Assembly: GCA_949825045.1 (NCBI GenBank)
Contig: OX463836.1
Span: forward strand, 13,293,829 to 13,357,828
Reading direction: 5' to 3'
DNA: 64,000 nt
Source: Argyresthia goedartella
Lineage: Eukaryota; Arthropoda; Insecta; Lepidoptera; Argyresthiidae
In this document: positions 22,486 through 32,513 of the stretch, one piece after another
Numbering within the stretch: the stretch's first letter is position 1
Layout of the letters: each line of letters begins with the position of its first letter
The notes under the pieces: generated by a model
What the model saw: the letters and a program-made list of their open reading frames with translations, nothing else
Databases searched by the model: none
Told to the model about the DNA's origin: nothing
Translations under genes and position numbers: made by a program

Positions 22486-25400
22486 TGGCGGCGGACGATT
22501 GCCCTTCCACTTCAACTGGCCGTCTATTCGTCACCGATCGAACCTCGAAGACGCAGTTTTTGGTCGACACTGGTAGTGACCTCTGCGTCTTCCCACGGTC
22601 GGCGCTCCATGATCGACGTGCAAAGACTAATTACAGTTTGTGTGCTGCTAACGGTTCAAATATTTCTACCTACGGTTATGTAAACTTAGATTTGGATTTA
22701 GGCTTACGTAGAAGTTTTGCTTGGCGTTTTGTAGTTGCCGATGTAACTAAACCAATAATAGGTGTAGATTTTTTAAATTTCTATAGCATTATTGTAGACT
22801 GTCGCAATAAACGCCTCATAGATAATTTAACATCAATTGCAGCTATTGCCACCACAGCAGATTGTAAGAGCGTGTCTTCCGTGAAGGTTGCTACTGGCGA
22901 AACGCGATACCATCGTATCCTCGAAGAGTATCCGGAGATAACTCGACCAGCCGGTAAACATCACCCATCACCACATAACACTGTACACCATATACGCACT
23001 ACACCTGGACCACCAGTTGCTACTCCCCCTCGTCGTCTAGCTCCGGATAAGCTGAAGATCGCTCAGCGTGAGTTCCAGTCCATGCTTGCTAGTGGCACAG
23101 CCAGGCCCTCCGAGAGTCCCTGGTCATCGGCTCTCCACTTAGCGCCGAAGAAAGACAACGGTTGGCGCCCATGTGGAGACTATCGTAAGCTCAACGCACG
23201 TACGGTGCCTGACAGGTATCCGATCAAGCACATCCACGATTTCACACACAGCGTTGCAGGTTGCACTATTTTCAGCACATTAGATCTGGAAAAAGCTTAC
23301 AATCAGATACCTGTCAGCACTGAAGACATTCCGAAGACCGCCATAACAACTCCATTCGGGTTATTCGAATTCCCGTACATGACGTTCGGTCTTCGTAATG
23401 CAGGACAGACTTTCCAGCGTTTCGTTGACGAGATGACGAGAGGACTTGACTTCGTCTATTCTTATCTAGATGACTTTCTGATATATTCCCGCAGCCCCGA
23501 GCAACACGAGGAGCATCTGCGAGCTGTCTTTCAGAGGCTTAAGGATTATGGGATGTTGGTGAACACCTCAAAATGCGTCTTCGGTGAAAGTGAAGTCACT
23601 TTCCTGGGATACAGCATTTCAGAGAAAGGATGTAGGCCCCTAGACTCCAAAGTAAAAGCGGTAAAGGATTTCCCTCCTCCAGCAACCGTCCGGCAGCTCA
23701 GAGCTTTTTTAGGCATGCTCAATTTTTATAGGAGATTTCTTCCTCTAGCGGCCCAAATACAAGCCCCGCTGCACGCCTTGCTGAGTGGTTCGGCCAAGGG
23801 ATCGCAACCGATCACACTTTCTGGTGAGCAACTAATAGCTTTTGAAGCTTGTAAAGAAAGCTTGTCTAATGCCACCTTATTAGCTCACCCTGATTGCGCC
23901 GCCAGCCTTGCCGTTATCACCGACGCATCCGACAAGGCCATCGGAGCTGTTCTCCAGCAGCTGAAAGACGGCGCATGGGAGCCTCTTGCCTTCTTTTCTC
24001 GCAAGCTGACACCATCCCAGACTAAGTATTCTCCCTATGACAGGGAATTACTGGCCATTTACGAGGCTATAAAATATTTTCGGCATATGCTCGAGGCCAG
24101 GCATTTCGTTGTGTATACCGACCACAAGCCGATCAGTTTTGCATTTCACGAAAGAAAGAAAAACTGTTCGCCAAGGCAGTATAGGCACCTAGACTTTATC
24201 TCGCAGTTTACTACTGATATCCGGCATATATCTGGTAGAGATAATGTTGTCGCTGATGCTTTATCACGTATAGAAGAACTGGGAGCTCCAGTTAACCTCG
24301 AAACACTAGCCGATACACAGGAGTCAGACCAAGAGCTGCAAGAGCTGTTACGCAATGGCTCATCCTTGCAGTTGCAGAAACTTCACGTTCCCAATAGTCG
24401 ATCACCTCTGTACTGCGACGTCAGCACGCCGACTTCCCGGCCTTATGTCCCGAGGATCCATCGTAGACAAGTCTACGAGAGCCTACACTCCCTCAGTCAC
24501 CCAGGTGCTAACGCTTCCGCAAAGTTAGTCGCCGACAGGTTTGTCTGGCCTGGCATACGGAAGGACTGCAGGGAGTGGACGCGCACTTGTCTTCAGTGTC
24601 AACGCACCAAGGTAAATCGCCACGTTACCGCCCCCCTTGGCACCTTTAAACTACCACAAGCCCGCTTTAAAAATATCCATCTTGACTTGGTCGGCCCGCT
24701 TCCCTTATCACGCGGCTATCGGTATTGCTTAACCGCTGTGGATAGGTTTACCCGCTGGCCTGAAGCAATACCGATAGAGGACATCACAGCTGAGACCGTA
24801 GCAAAAACGCTGCTATCAACGTGGATAGCCCGATTTGGCTGTCCAACAGACATAACAACGGACCGCGGAAGCCAGTTCGAGTCGGCATTATTTCAATGTC
24901 TGTCTAAGCTAGCAGGTTTTGAGCATAGGCGTACAACGGCATACCATCCTGCCTGTAACGGTCTCGTTGAGCGATTCCATAGGCAGCTCAAAGCCGCAAT
25001 AGTGTGCCACGCGAATGAAAGGTGGACCGAATCATTGCCCTGGGTTTTGTTAGGCATCAGGACTGCATTTAAAGAGGACTTGCAGAGCTCTTCAGCAGAA
25101 CTGGTATACGGGGAGCCACTGAGACTCCCTGGAGAGTTTTTCAACCCTAGCACGAGCGGAACAACCGACATATCGGAGTTCTCTACTAGGCTGCGACTCT
25201 TTGCTGAAAAGTTGAAACCCGTGCCAGCTGCCCGTCATAGTAAGCCTAAAGTATTTATTTACAAGGAGCTTACTACCTGTGATCACGTGTTCCTTCGTGA
25301 AGACGCATCGCGAGGTTCTCTTCAGCCAGCTTACTCCGGGCCACATAAAGTACTTTCCAGAGGAGACAAGGTATTCAAAATTGTTGTAAATAATAAGGTG

Positions 25401-25568
25401 AAGACAGTGTCTATAGACAGACTTAAACCCGCTTTCACACTACCTGACGATGTAGACATACAAAAAAGTCTCCCTATACCTATTGTCTCTAATCCAGTTC
25501 CTGCTCCAAGGAACTATGTCACTCGTTCTGGCCGCCAGGTCAGGTTTCCAGATTATTATCGCCCTTAA
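22485..25568 (+). CDS. pol: Gypsy Pol polyprotein (protease, RT, RNase H, integrase)
   Basis: 1,027 residues from ATG 22485, overlapping the gag stop by one base (TAATG), which suggests termination-reinitiation or a frameshift for expression. Domains in order: aspartic protease FLVDTGSDL (residue about 28), RT with YLDDFLIYS (about 327-335), RNase H with [12 protein letters not shown] (about 480) and YTDHKPI, integrase zinc domain H-x-H near 668 and C-x2-C (CLQC) near 701, and catalytic D (HLDLVGPL, about 734), D (TDRGSQF, about 793) and E (LVERFHR, about 829), i.e. DD35E. The C-terminus has SGPHKVL and ends [13 protein letters not shown]. All catalytic residues are present and the frame is unbroken. 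Confidence 0.96.
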   Translation: MAADDCPSTSTGRLFVTDRTSKTQFLVDTGSDLCVFPRSALHDRRAKTNYSLCAANGSNISTYGYVNLDLDLGLRRSFAWRFVVADVTKPIIGVDFLNFYSIIVDCRNKRLIDNLTSIAAIATTADCKSVSSVKVATGETRYHRILEEYPEITRPAGKHHPSPHNTVHHIRTTPGPPVATPPRRLAPDKLKIAQREFQSMLASGTARPSESPWSSALHLAPKKDNGWRPCGDYRKLNARTVPDRYPIKHIHDFTHSVAGCTIFSTLDLEKAYNQIPVSTEDIPKTAITTPFGLFEFPYMTFGLRNAGQTFQRFVDEMTRGLDFVYSYLDDFLIYSRSPEQHEEHLRAVFQRLKDYGMLVNTSKCVFGESEVTFLGYSISEKGCRPLDSKVKAVKDFPPPATVRQLRAFLGMLNFYRRFLPLAAQIQAPLHALLSGSAKGSQPITLSGEQLIAFEACKESLSNATLLAHPDCAASLAVITDASDKAIGAVLQQLKDGAWEPLAFFSRKLTPSQTKYSPYDRELLAIYEAIKYFRHMLEARHFVVYTDHKPISFAFHERKKNCSPRQYRHLDFISQFTTDIRHISGRDNVVADALSRIEELGAPVNLETLADTQESDQELQELLRNGSSLQLQKLHVPNSRSPLYCDVSTPTSRPYVPRIHRRQVYESLHSLSHPGANASAKLVADRFVWPGIRKDCREWTRTCLQCQRTKVNRHVTAPLGTFKLPQARFKNIHLDLVGPLPLSRGYRYCLTAVDRFTRWPEAIPIEDITAETVAKTLLSTWIARFGCPTDITTDRGSQFESALFQCLSKLAGFEHRRTTAYHPACNGLVERFHRQLKAAIVCHANERWTESLPWVLLGIRTAFKEDLQSSSAELVYGEPLRLPGEFFNPSTSGTTDISEFSTRLRLFAEKLKPVPAARHSKPKVFIYKELTTCDHVFLREDASRGSLQPAYSGPHKVLSRGDKVFKIVVNNKVKTVSIDRLKPAFTLPDDVDIQKSLPIPIVSNPVPAPRNYVTRSGRQVRFPDYYRP

Positions 25569-25571
25569 CGG

Positions 25572-25588
25572 TCTCTGGAGGGGAGTGG
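25572..25588 (+). promoter_or_regulatory. Polypurine tract of the Gypsy element
   Basis: TCTGGAGGGGAGTGG directly precedes the 3' LTR; this purine-rich run is the expected plus-strand primer. Confidence 0.8.
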
Positions 25589-26230
25589 TGTAGCCTATTT
25601 ATCTACACATACTCCATACTTACACACAAACAATTACAACTTAAAACTATTAATATTTATACTTACATACTTAATCAAACTACACAAAAATACTGACTAC
25701 AAATATATATATATATATAAATAACATATATAACTAAATACATGTATATATAATATAGATATATAAGTAGCATACTTACCAACTTATTATCGACTGGTCG
25801 ATACATCGATAATGCCCGTTCGATTCTATCGAATGTCCGAACTCCCTAGCCCTCCGCGGCGACCTGTTCCACGATGATAACGCGTGATCGGCATCGCCGG
25901 ACAGAAGTCAACCAAACCAATCAGTCACCTATGAAACATAACGCGGAACGCACGCTCGCCGCCATCGCTCCATGCTTACGCTTTGCTTCATGTTTGATGT
26001 TAATTGTATATAGATTTGCTTTCCTATCGCTGATAATATAATATAAGTGCTGTGTTTTTCTCCTGCCTATACTAGACTATGACTCTGTGCTTGTGCTTCC
26101 TATTCTTTTGTGCCTTCTGTCTTGAAACATACGTGGATAACCTGATGTGTCTTACGGATTACATGGACTAAACCAGTAAGTACTTTGTTTTACTGGCGCC
26201 GAATCACCACAACCATCATCATAACCCACA
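25589..26230 (+). repeat. 3' LTR of the Gypsy element
   Basis: Same start, end and length as the 5' LTR; offset exactly 4,630 bases at both ends. Apparent identity implies a recent insertion or gene conversion. Confidence 0.95.
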
Positions 26231-26795
26231 ATACCATCTCCCTGAACCCAAGCAAACTCCCCTGCACGTGGTCATCCTGCTAAACAACGAATAAGGCTCT
26301 GGCGAAAAAACCCACCAACCCGCACTGGCCCAGCGTGGTGGCATAAGGTCCAAACCCCCGATGACACATACCACGACCATGTGTATTTTGCCCATCCTAC
26401 GGCGCACAAACGTGGTCCTTGACCGAACATCAAAAGTCCAAGCTCAAGGTTTGCCAGCGTGCGATGGAGCGCAGCATCTTGTGTGTGAAACGAACTGATC
26501 ACGTTAGAAAAACCTTACTGCGCTCTACAACTGGTATAGTCGATGTGGGCATGCAGACCGCCAAACTAAAATGAAACCGGGCCGACTATGTGTGTCGAAT
26601 GCACCCAGATGAAAGATAGCCACTCAATGGGTGCCTACAGAGGGACACCGTCGTAGAGGAAGGACCAGAAGAAGATGGTGGGACGATCTGGACAAGTTCC
26701 AACCAGAGTGGGTCGATCTTGCGGCTACCAGAGATGTGTGGGCTCGAACCAGGGAGGCCTTTGCCCAGCAGTGGGACACTGATATAGGCTAACTA
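26231..26795 (+). pseudogene. RTE-like LINE C-terminal fragment and tail
   Basis: Plus-strand frames read VCQRAMERSILCVKRTDHVR, GIVDVGMQTAKLK, then a stop, NRADYVCRMHPDER and, in a shifted frame, RRRWWDDLDKFQPEWVDLA, WARTREAFAQQWDTDIG. This is the recurrent C-terminus downstream of the RT in RTE-type insect LINEs. The preceding 26231-26440 includes CACCAACCCGCACTGGCCC and GCGTGGTGGCATAAGG, a tail motif I recall from lepidopteran LINEs. Several stops; no RT core. Confidence 0.75.
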
Positions 26796-26954
26796 AAAAA
26801 AAACTTTCAAGTCTTAGGAAGGTTCTTAAGCAGAGGTTGTTTTTTAAAACGCAAAGAGAACAGCCGAAAATTTGAACATAAAATTGTCCGTTCTTTCTTC
26901 TGTTAGTAGCTTTTGACATATCGACGTCTGTCGGGTGAGCTCACAGAATATATG

Positions 26955-27178
26955 TACAGACCTACCAAGTTATCTGTGAAATGTCAGAAACGCGACTGTC
27001 AATTGTGATCGAGCTCGAGTATTCCGTGATATTTGTTGAAATATTGGAGTTTTTAAAGCCAGTTTTTAAAGGAAAAATGGCTAAAATAGCCCCAATTTGG
27101 TCGCAATTCTCAAATATAGCAATACTAGAATGCCACAAGCGACACCCGTCAGTTAAGAGGTAACTTGGTAGGACTGTA
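26955..27178. mobile_element. MITE with mariner-like ends
   Basis: Left end TACAGACCTACCAAGTTATC and right end (minus strand) TACAGTCCTACCAAGTTACC form ~20-base inverted repeats starting TA-CAG. 224 bases, no coding capacity. TA at each edge fits a Tc1/mariner-mobilised MITE. Confidence 0.75.
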
Positions 27179-27251
27179 AGTAAATAGAGGGAGGGCTATC
27201 ATCTGACAGATAAATCACCAATGTCAAAAGTGTACGCAAATCCAAAATTGA

Positions 27252-27344
27252 CGCTACATCTAAATAGATGTAGCGATCTGACTAGCTCGAAATTGTTTGC
27301 GTAGCGTAAATACGCTACGCAAACAATTTCGAGCTAGTCAGATC
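27252..27344. repeat. Two adjacent perfect palindromes (11-bp and 34-bp arms)
   Basis: 27252-27274 has an 11-base stem with an AA loop. Directly after it, 27275-27308 is the exact reverse complement of 27311-27344, again with an AA loop. No mismatch was seen in either stem. Confidence 0.95.
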
Positions 27345-27446
27345 ATTATCATTAAAATTAATGGAGTATTTTATTACTGGCTGAACCTGTAAACTACGAC
27401 ACCTCATTTGTTAAAATCTGTCAAGCTGTTGGGCTAGAGCAGTTTT

Positions 27447-27812
27447 TTGAAATGTCAAAACCCCCATATCTCCGCCATTTTGAAAAATTGCCAGAAACTG
27501 AATCGCCAAAAAAATAGTACACACGAGTTCGCAAAGGCTTATATTAACGAAGCGAGAAGTTTACGGAACGAGTCCAAGGCGTGGGTCGTAGCGAGGATCG
27601 TAAAAAGCCTTTTTGAACGAGTTAGGAATAGAATTTTTCCGCCTGAGAACCCAAGATCAAGCGGCGACGCTGCTATTTTTAGCTCAGAAGTCGGAAAAAA
27701 CTATTTTATTATCGAACATTATGTACTCAGAAAAATTCTCGAGTGTCAGTTGAGAAATGCGGCAGAGGATTACATCCGGACACACATCCGGAAATACGGA
27801 AGCATTTTATAA
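27447..27812 (+). CDS. Unrecognised ORF, doubtful
   Basis: 121 codons in FAR intron 2, opposite to the gene. The translation is basic (ARSLRNESKAWVVARIVKSL, FERVRNRIFPPENPR) with an amphipathic look but no motif I recognise. It could be a chance frame, or a remnant of an unknown element or host exon. Low confidence that it is a gene. Confidence 0.2.
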   Translation: MKCQNPHISAILKNCQKLNRQKNSTHEFAKAYINEARSLRNESKAWVVARIVKSLFERVRNRIFPPENPRSSGDAAIFSSEVGKNYFIIEHYVLRKILECQLRNAAEDYIRTHIRKYGSIL

Positions 27813-28239
27813 CTTAATGTTTTCACGTTTCGTAATTTTTGATTCATGTTTATATATATGTATTTTGAGGAAGCGTTTGTGGATAGTATTTTGTTTGTAA
27901 TTATTTATTAAATGGGCAAATAAATGAAGTAAAATGATACTTAGATGATTTTTTGTTGGTGTTGGCAATGTATACCAAGTTACAAACCGCATATGAATGA
28001 AACTCTTTGTTTTATAAACATACAGTAACCTCTAACAAAAAGCTTTGCGTAAGCTCCCCATCATCATCTTCATCTTCATCATCAACATGACCACGATTGC
28101 GTCTCACGAGAAGTTTGTATGTTTGCATTTACGTACGTATGATTTACAGCACCGATTTTGCTGAATCATATGTTAATCGATTATGCATTTGACGAGCAAT
28201 GAGATGATGAAGATTGTATATAAATGACTATGTTCTCAC

Positions 28240-28582
28240 CTGATTCTTCAGCAAATCCTTATACCTCTGTTCTACAGTCAACCCTCTTTTAGGCCTCATC
28301 AGCATATAAATGGTATCAATCCCTGGACAGCACCTCAGCAACTTCTCCAGCAAGGCTTTACCCAGAAACCCGGTGCCACCGGTGACCAGGATGATTGAAC
28401 CATCGTAGAAACCAGATATGGTGTCCATGGGAGTCCTGGCTTCGCTGGTCGTGTCGGTTAGGAGTTGGAGGTTTGGAGTGGTGGGGTCGTTTCCGTTGGT
28501 TTCTTCCGGCTTTCTGGGGGTCAGATATTGTTGGTTACAGGCCGAGCCAAGGTTCTTTGGCTCTGGGCAAGTTGTGACCTCT
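28240..28582 (-). CDS. FAR: FAR exon 2: N-terminal extension and NADPH-binding motif
   Basis: 343 bases, from the acceptor TGTGAGAAAG to the donor CAG/GTGAGAAC (phase 0). The first ~55 residues (EVTTCPEPKNLGSACNQQ..) are polar, proline/threonine-rich and unlike any FAR domain. Then comes the conserved start MDTISGFYDGSIILVTGG followed by TGFLGKALLEKLL, the TGxxGxxG dinucleotide-binding motif of the Rossmann fold, and YMLMRPKRGLTVEQRYKDLL, a very typical FAR block. The exact acceptor is chosen because it alone matches exon 1's phase; two nearby AGs do not. Recognition of the Rossmann part as FAR is secure. Confidence 0.93.
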
Positions 28583-28639
28583 CTTTCTCACATAGGGAAA
28601 GGTGAAGTGAAAGAGAGAGAATGAGAGAGGTGACTGTAC

Positions 28640-29205
28640 ATAACTCTTTATTAATCGGTGCATTGTGTAAGATTCTCTGTGGCGTATCATTCGAGGTTTT
28701 GCTTCATGAGGGAGAGTCCCGATTTTGAATCCCGGCAGGGGCGGAAGAAAAACACCCGAGGTTGGATATTTGATGGTTTAAAACGTCCGTGGCCTAGTGG
28801 TGTCAAGCTCGCTTCTCATGCAGGAGATTCGAATCCAGTGCTGACCAATGTGGTAATTTATTTGTCTTAAGTAAATACCTCTGTGGTGTTGCGATCAAGG
28901 CTGTGTTCCCCAAGCGTGTCCTGGGTTCGAATCCCGGCCGGGTAGGAAAAAAAATCCCTAGGTCTTGGATGTTTACATGTTTGTGACGTCGCCGTTTCTG
29001 GTGCCCACGTCATAGGGTATCCTAGTCTGGGACCAGAACCCATATGATCCTGTATGTAAATTTTGTTGTTTTTGTTCTAACGGTGATGCAAAACAACGAA
29101 ACCTCCACATCTGAAGATCGGCGGCGATTGGCTTGGACCCTGTCACCTAAAATGTGCCTATGCCACCCCGTATGCGTTAAGGCGTGACGCTATGTGTGTG
29201 TAATT
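28640..29205 (+). repeat. Cluster of tRNA-derived SINE fragments in FAR intron 1
   Basis: Three tRNA-like heads occur in a row: one ending GATTTTGAATCCCGGC (about 28720), one with TGGCCTAGTGGTGTCAAG and GAGATTCGAATCC (28788-28840), and one with GGGTTCGAATCCCGGC (about 28921-28936). A SINE body follows (GGTATCCTAGTCTGGGACC, about 29017) and then another tail. Box A and box B spacing in the second head fits RNA polymerase III. Confidence 0.65.
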
Positions 29206-29212
29206 TACTTAC

Positions 29213-29299
29213 TTGAGGTACTCCATGGTCTCAGAGGCAACTGTCTTCGTACTGTCCATCATGGCGTCCTATCAACTGACAACGATTCTCACGTGCGCC
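29213..29299 (-). CDS. FAR: FAR exon 1: 5' UTR and start (CDS 29213-29262)
   Basis: Minus strand: a TTTTATTTAG acceptor precedes the exon at 29299, so at least one untranslated exon probably lies upstream. Two adjacent ATGs (29262 and 29259) open MMDSTKTVASETMEYL, and the exon ends CTCAA before GTAAGT (phase 2). I chose 29262 as the first ATG; no in-frame alternative within the exon extends it. Joining to exon 2 at the AAAG acceptor completes a lysine codon and keeps the frame. The peptide alone is not diagnostic; the call depends on the phase match and on MEYL-type FAR leaders being short and polar. A translation start inside exon 2 (MDTISGFYDG, ATG at 28428) remains possible. Confidence 0.65.
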
Positions 29300-29639
29300 C
29301 TAAATAAAATACAACATTTATTTAAGTTAGTCAAATCTTAATTTTCACCTATCGATCTAGAACTAGTCTAGCAATTCTTGGGAGAAGTGTTCATAAAAAG
29401 TACAAGAAGATTTGTGGAGGGACATCTGTTCAACCAACATTTACCATCCTTCGCCTAAGTTTAAAAGGGCGTCCCAACTCAGCCATTATCCAAACTAATT
29501 AGAAATATAAAACATTCTACTCAGATGGTACAAGGTGATTGTATTATTTCTTTAATAAAATATATAGATCGTTAAAAAATCTATCGATCCTCCTGCACCC
29601 ACTGTTGAATTGCGCCACTAATATAATATTAAAAACCTT

Positions 29640-30420
29640 TCAAGTGCGAGTCTAAATCGCGCACGAAGGGTTCCGTACCACCGTTCAATGGAAGCGATGG
29701 TGTGGAGTGAATATTTTGGATTTTACACAGCAAAATATTGTTTACAAAGTAATTGGTGCGGTTACTTTCACACTCCATGTTGTAACCAGGTGCATCCATA
29801 AGTTTATATGTGGTATTGTTGTACGGGAGCCCCCTTAAATATTTATTTTATCCTATTTTTTAGTATTTGTTGTTATAGCGGCAACAGAAATACATAATCT
29901 GTGAAAATTTCAACTCTCTAGCTAGCTAGGTTCTTGAGATACAGCCTGGTGACAGACGGATGGACGGACGGACGGACGGACAGCGAAGTCTTAGTAATAG
30001 GGTCCCGTTTGGAACCCTTCGGGTACGGAACTCTAAAAAACGGTCAAGTGCGAGTTGAACGCGCACTAAGAGTTCCGTACCACCGTACAATGGTAGGGTT
30101 GGTGTGGAGTGAATAGTTTGGATTTTACATAGAAAATAATTGTTTACAAAGTACTTGGTGCGGCTACTTTCACACGCAATGTACGTAACCAGGTGCATTA
30201 ATAAGTTTTTATGTGGTTTACAGAAAAATACATTATTTTATTCTGTTTTTTTTTGTATTTGTTGTTAGAGCGGCAACAGAAATACATCATCTGTCAAATT
30301 TTCAACTGTCTAACTAGCACGGTTCATGAGATACAGACAGGTGACAGACGGACGGACGGACAGCGGAGACTTAGTAAAAGGGCCCCGTTTTACCCTTTGG
30401 ATACGGAACCCTAAAAAAAT
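29640..30420 (-). repeat. Head-to-tail pair of GGTTCCGTAC-family repeats
   Basis: First copy 29640-30039: CAAGTGCGAGTCTAAATCGC to GGGTACGGAACTCTAAAAAA. The second, 30040-30420, starts at once with CGGTCAAGTGCGAGTTGAAC and ends GGATACGGAACCCTAAAAAA. The second is shortened in its middle. Both are reversed relative to 11650-12066. Confidence 0.85.
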
Positions 30421-30748
30421 AACAATACTATAACTAAGCGAATAGAGATAGTTAGAGGTCAAATTATATTCGTTTTAGCAGATTTAAACACATTTTTAGT
30501 AGAAAAAATATACACTCGATAAAAATATTCTTTATATTAACATAAAGTTATATTTTGTTATTAAGTTGACTTAGACGATTCATAATTATATTCCGTACCG
30601 TATATGTAATTTTAATTAGACTAAGGTTCTGTTTCCGGTTCGGATAAGCACTCTGTGACAGACATCATAAATGTAAGTAAAATCACGAGAGAACTGTCTT
30701 AGGGGTTTATTCGGACATTGAGAAACAAGTTAGGAAATTTTCTAACAT
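30421..30748. other. Non-coding, nothing recognised
   Basis: AT-rich DNA between two repeat blocks, outside the known FAR exons. It could contain upstream FAR untranslated sequence, but nothing shows this. Confidence 0.4.
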
Positions 30749-30771
30749 AGTCAATGACGTTTCTCTACATG

Positions 30772-31979
30772 GAGTGGCGTTTGTGTTGCCGGACCGAACG
30801 GACGTGTCCCCCCGAGATCTCCCAAACGCATTTTAACAAACAATAGTTTTCATCCCCGGCGCGCGCCTTTTGTTCTGCCTCCGGAGGCCCGAAAACGAGC
30901 CTGGCTTATAGGCTGGCTTATAGCGCGTGTTTCTGTAAGGGATACCTGGGGAATGTGCGCGATCCATCTAGGCACCCCATCTGTGCAATACCATGCATTT
31001 CAGTGATTGTGATGATACTAGTGCGGTCAAGTGTAATGAATGCCCAGAGAACTGCGCGATACTCTTAGGCATCCCATCTGTGCAAGGCCTAGAATTTATT
31101 CTAGGCCAGGTGCACGTCTGAGCCACGCAGCGACAGGCCGGCAGCGAGCGACGCCTACGCAACACACCCTCAACGCTACTGCCTCCACCACCACCGCCGC
31201 TAAACACACCAACCTGGTGAGATCATTCCGATTAGGACATCATTGATAGTGATTACCTACCTCTAACTTTATTTCTCTCAGCACCACTCGCCGCCTGACA
31301 ATAATAAACCACTACTTACCGCGGCCGCGGTCGCCCCTATTGACTAAGGCATAATCACATTTATAGGTGCGTCATAGGCAGGATATAACAATTCCCTACC
31401 TACGCAATATCAAAATCAACTAATAAAACATTATTATAGCTACATATACTTATATTGCTTTGCCTGAAAATAAATTCGAGATAATTCTCCTCGAGATTTA
31501 TTTTCTCCTCATCTTCGAAAGACCATTCAAAACAGTCATTAACAATAACCATCCACTAAACCCTGAAACTCAGTGAATAAGCCAACCCAAAACTTAACAA
31601 TCCTAGAATTATTTTTATGTAGCTAAACTGCAAATATACTAAACCCGACAATAAACAAAAACTAAACAATTGCATGCCATAAAAAGGCCATCTCACCAAA
31701 CTCCCAGAAACTAGCCAAAACAATTGACTGCTATTTAGGAACAATTGAAAAAGCTTCGAAGCACAAAAGGCTCACAACGTTCCCTCGAACATCTGGCACC
31801 CATTCTATGGTGTCAGCCCATCTTGGAAATACCGGGAAACATTAGAATAAAAATAGAACGTAAAAAGCCAAACAGCGTCTCTCATCATACCGGCCGTACA
31901 CCTCTTAGAAACAACCCACACACACACATTCATATTAGCTAAAATACCATGAGGCTTTCTCCTGTAGTAATATCTCACA
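30772..31979 (+). promoter_or_regulatory. 5' leader of the OTU LINE
   Basis: Begins GAGTGGCGTTTGTGTTGCCG and is GC-richer than its surroundings (CCCCGGCGCGCGCC). It contains a repeated block, GGCACCCCATCTGTGCAA and GGCATCCCATCTGTGCAAG, about 100 bases apart, and AACCTGGTGAGATCATTCCG, which recurs at about 32790. It probably held the internal promoter. No long frame. Confidence 0.5.
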
Positions 31980-32513
31980 ATGGAAACTCTACCAATGCCC
32001 AGAGATGGAAACTGCCTGTTCCATGCAATTGCAGACCAAATCAACCATCTGTTTGGAGCGACATTCAACCATACCCACATCAGAAGCGACTTAGCTAGAT
32101 ACGTGGAAGCTAACAGCAATTATCCACGCATCAAACATGCGATCGACGCACCAAACGCAGAAGCTTTCACTGAGTACATAAAAAATCTCCTCATACAGGG
32201 CACGTGGGGCGGTGAAGAAATTATCATAGCAGCCGCGGAGTTCTACGTAATAAGTGTAGCGATCCATCAACAAAATGGCCCATCAATCGTATATAGCCCC
32301 CAACAAGAATATAACTCAGTCGGAACTATCGACTTGACCTTTTCCGACAGCCACTACGACAGCGCATACATAATAGAGCCCCAAAACGTAATCAACAACC
32401 TATCAACAACCAGTCAAATCTACATCGCAGCATCTCACTTTTCCCATACCAAAATACAGCGCGACTACCAAAGTACCCTCAAGTTCCACCCGCCCCAAAA
32501 ACAGATAATATGA
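31980..32513 (+). CDS. OTU-family cysteine protease domain in a LINE
   Basis: 177 codons from ATG 31980. It opens METLPMPRDGNCLFHAIADQ, where D-G-N-C-L-F is the OTU catalytic-cysteine motif (Cys about residue 12). NLLIQGTWGGEEIIIAAAEF (about residues 70-90) matches the OTU 'W G...E..A.A' block. DSHYDSAYI (about residue 122) supplies the catalytic histidine in the usual 'HY(D/N)' setting. OTU proteins cleave ubiquitin chains. Placed 5' of the endonuclease, it was probably the N-terminal part of the element's polyprotein, now closed by a stop. The domain looks complete and undamaged. A host OTU gene is less likely because the frame lies inside the LINE boundaries. Confidence 0.85.
   Translation: METLPMPRDGNCLFHAIADQINHLFGATFNHTHIRSDLARYVEANSNYPRIKHAIDAPNAEAFTEYIKNLLIQGTWGGEEIIIAAAEFYVISVAIHQQNGPSIVYSPQQEYNSVGTIDLTFSDSHYDSAYIIEPQNVINNLSTTSQIYIAASHFSHTKIQRDYQSTLKFHPPQKQII

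Larger units (their letters stand above)
20959..26230 (+). mobile_element. Gypsy LTR retrotransposon, CsRn1-like, apparently intact
   Basis: 5,272 bases inside FAR intron 2, opposite in orientation to the gene. Two 642-bp LTRs look identical by eye, each TGTAGCC...CCCACA. Between them lie a primer-binding site, gag, a one-base-overlapping pol and a purine tract. Both ORFs are uninterrupted, so this could be an active or recently active copy. No env-like third ORF is seen. The flanks (AATGG before, ATACC after) do not show the expected short target duplication. Confidence 0.95.
14352..29299 (-). other. FAR: Fatty acyl-CoA reductase gene (5' part, five coding exons)
   Basis: FAR reduces fatty acyl-CoA to fatty alcohol with NADPH, usually at the ER or peroxisome; in moths the family serves pheromone, wax and cuticle lipid synthesis. 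Five exons on the minus strand join with consistent phases (2, 0, 2, 0) at GT/AG sites and read through in FAR order. About 264 codons are present against 500-620 usual for the family, so the 3' half is missing from the window. Four introns (630, 7423, 1614 and 4452 bp) hold a Gypsy element, RTE debris, SINEs, MITEs, a microsatellite and copies of exon 3. The substrate, and which FAR paralogue this is, cannot be told. Confidence 0.9.

Noticed and set aside
28885..28945. Possible tRNA gene in FAR intron 1
   Set aside because: Only a box B and partial arms; neighbouring similar fragments and the trailing SINE body indicate a repeat.
31980..32513. OTU frame as an independent host deubiquitinase gene
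   Set aside because: It lies between matched LINE target duplications, is duplicated with the LINE leader, and has no introns or host context.
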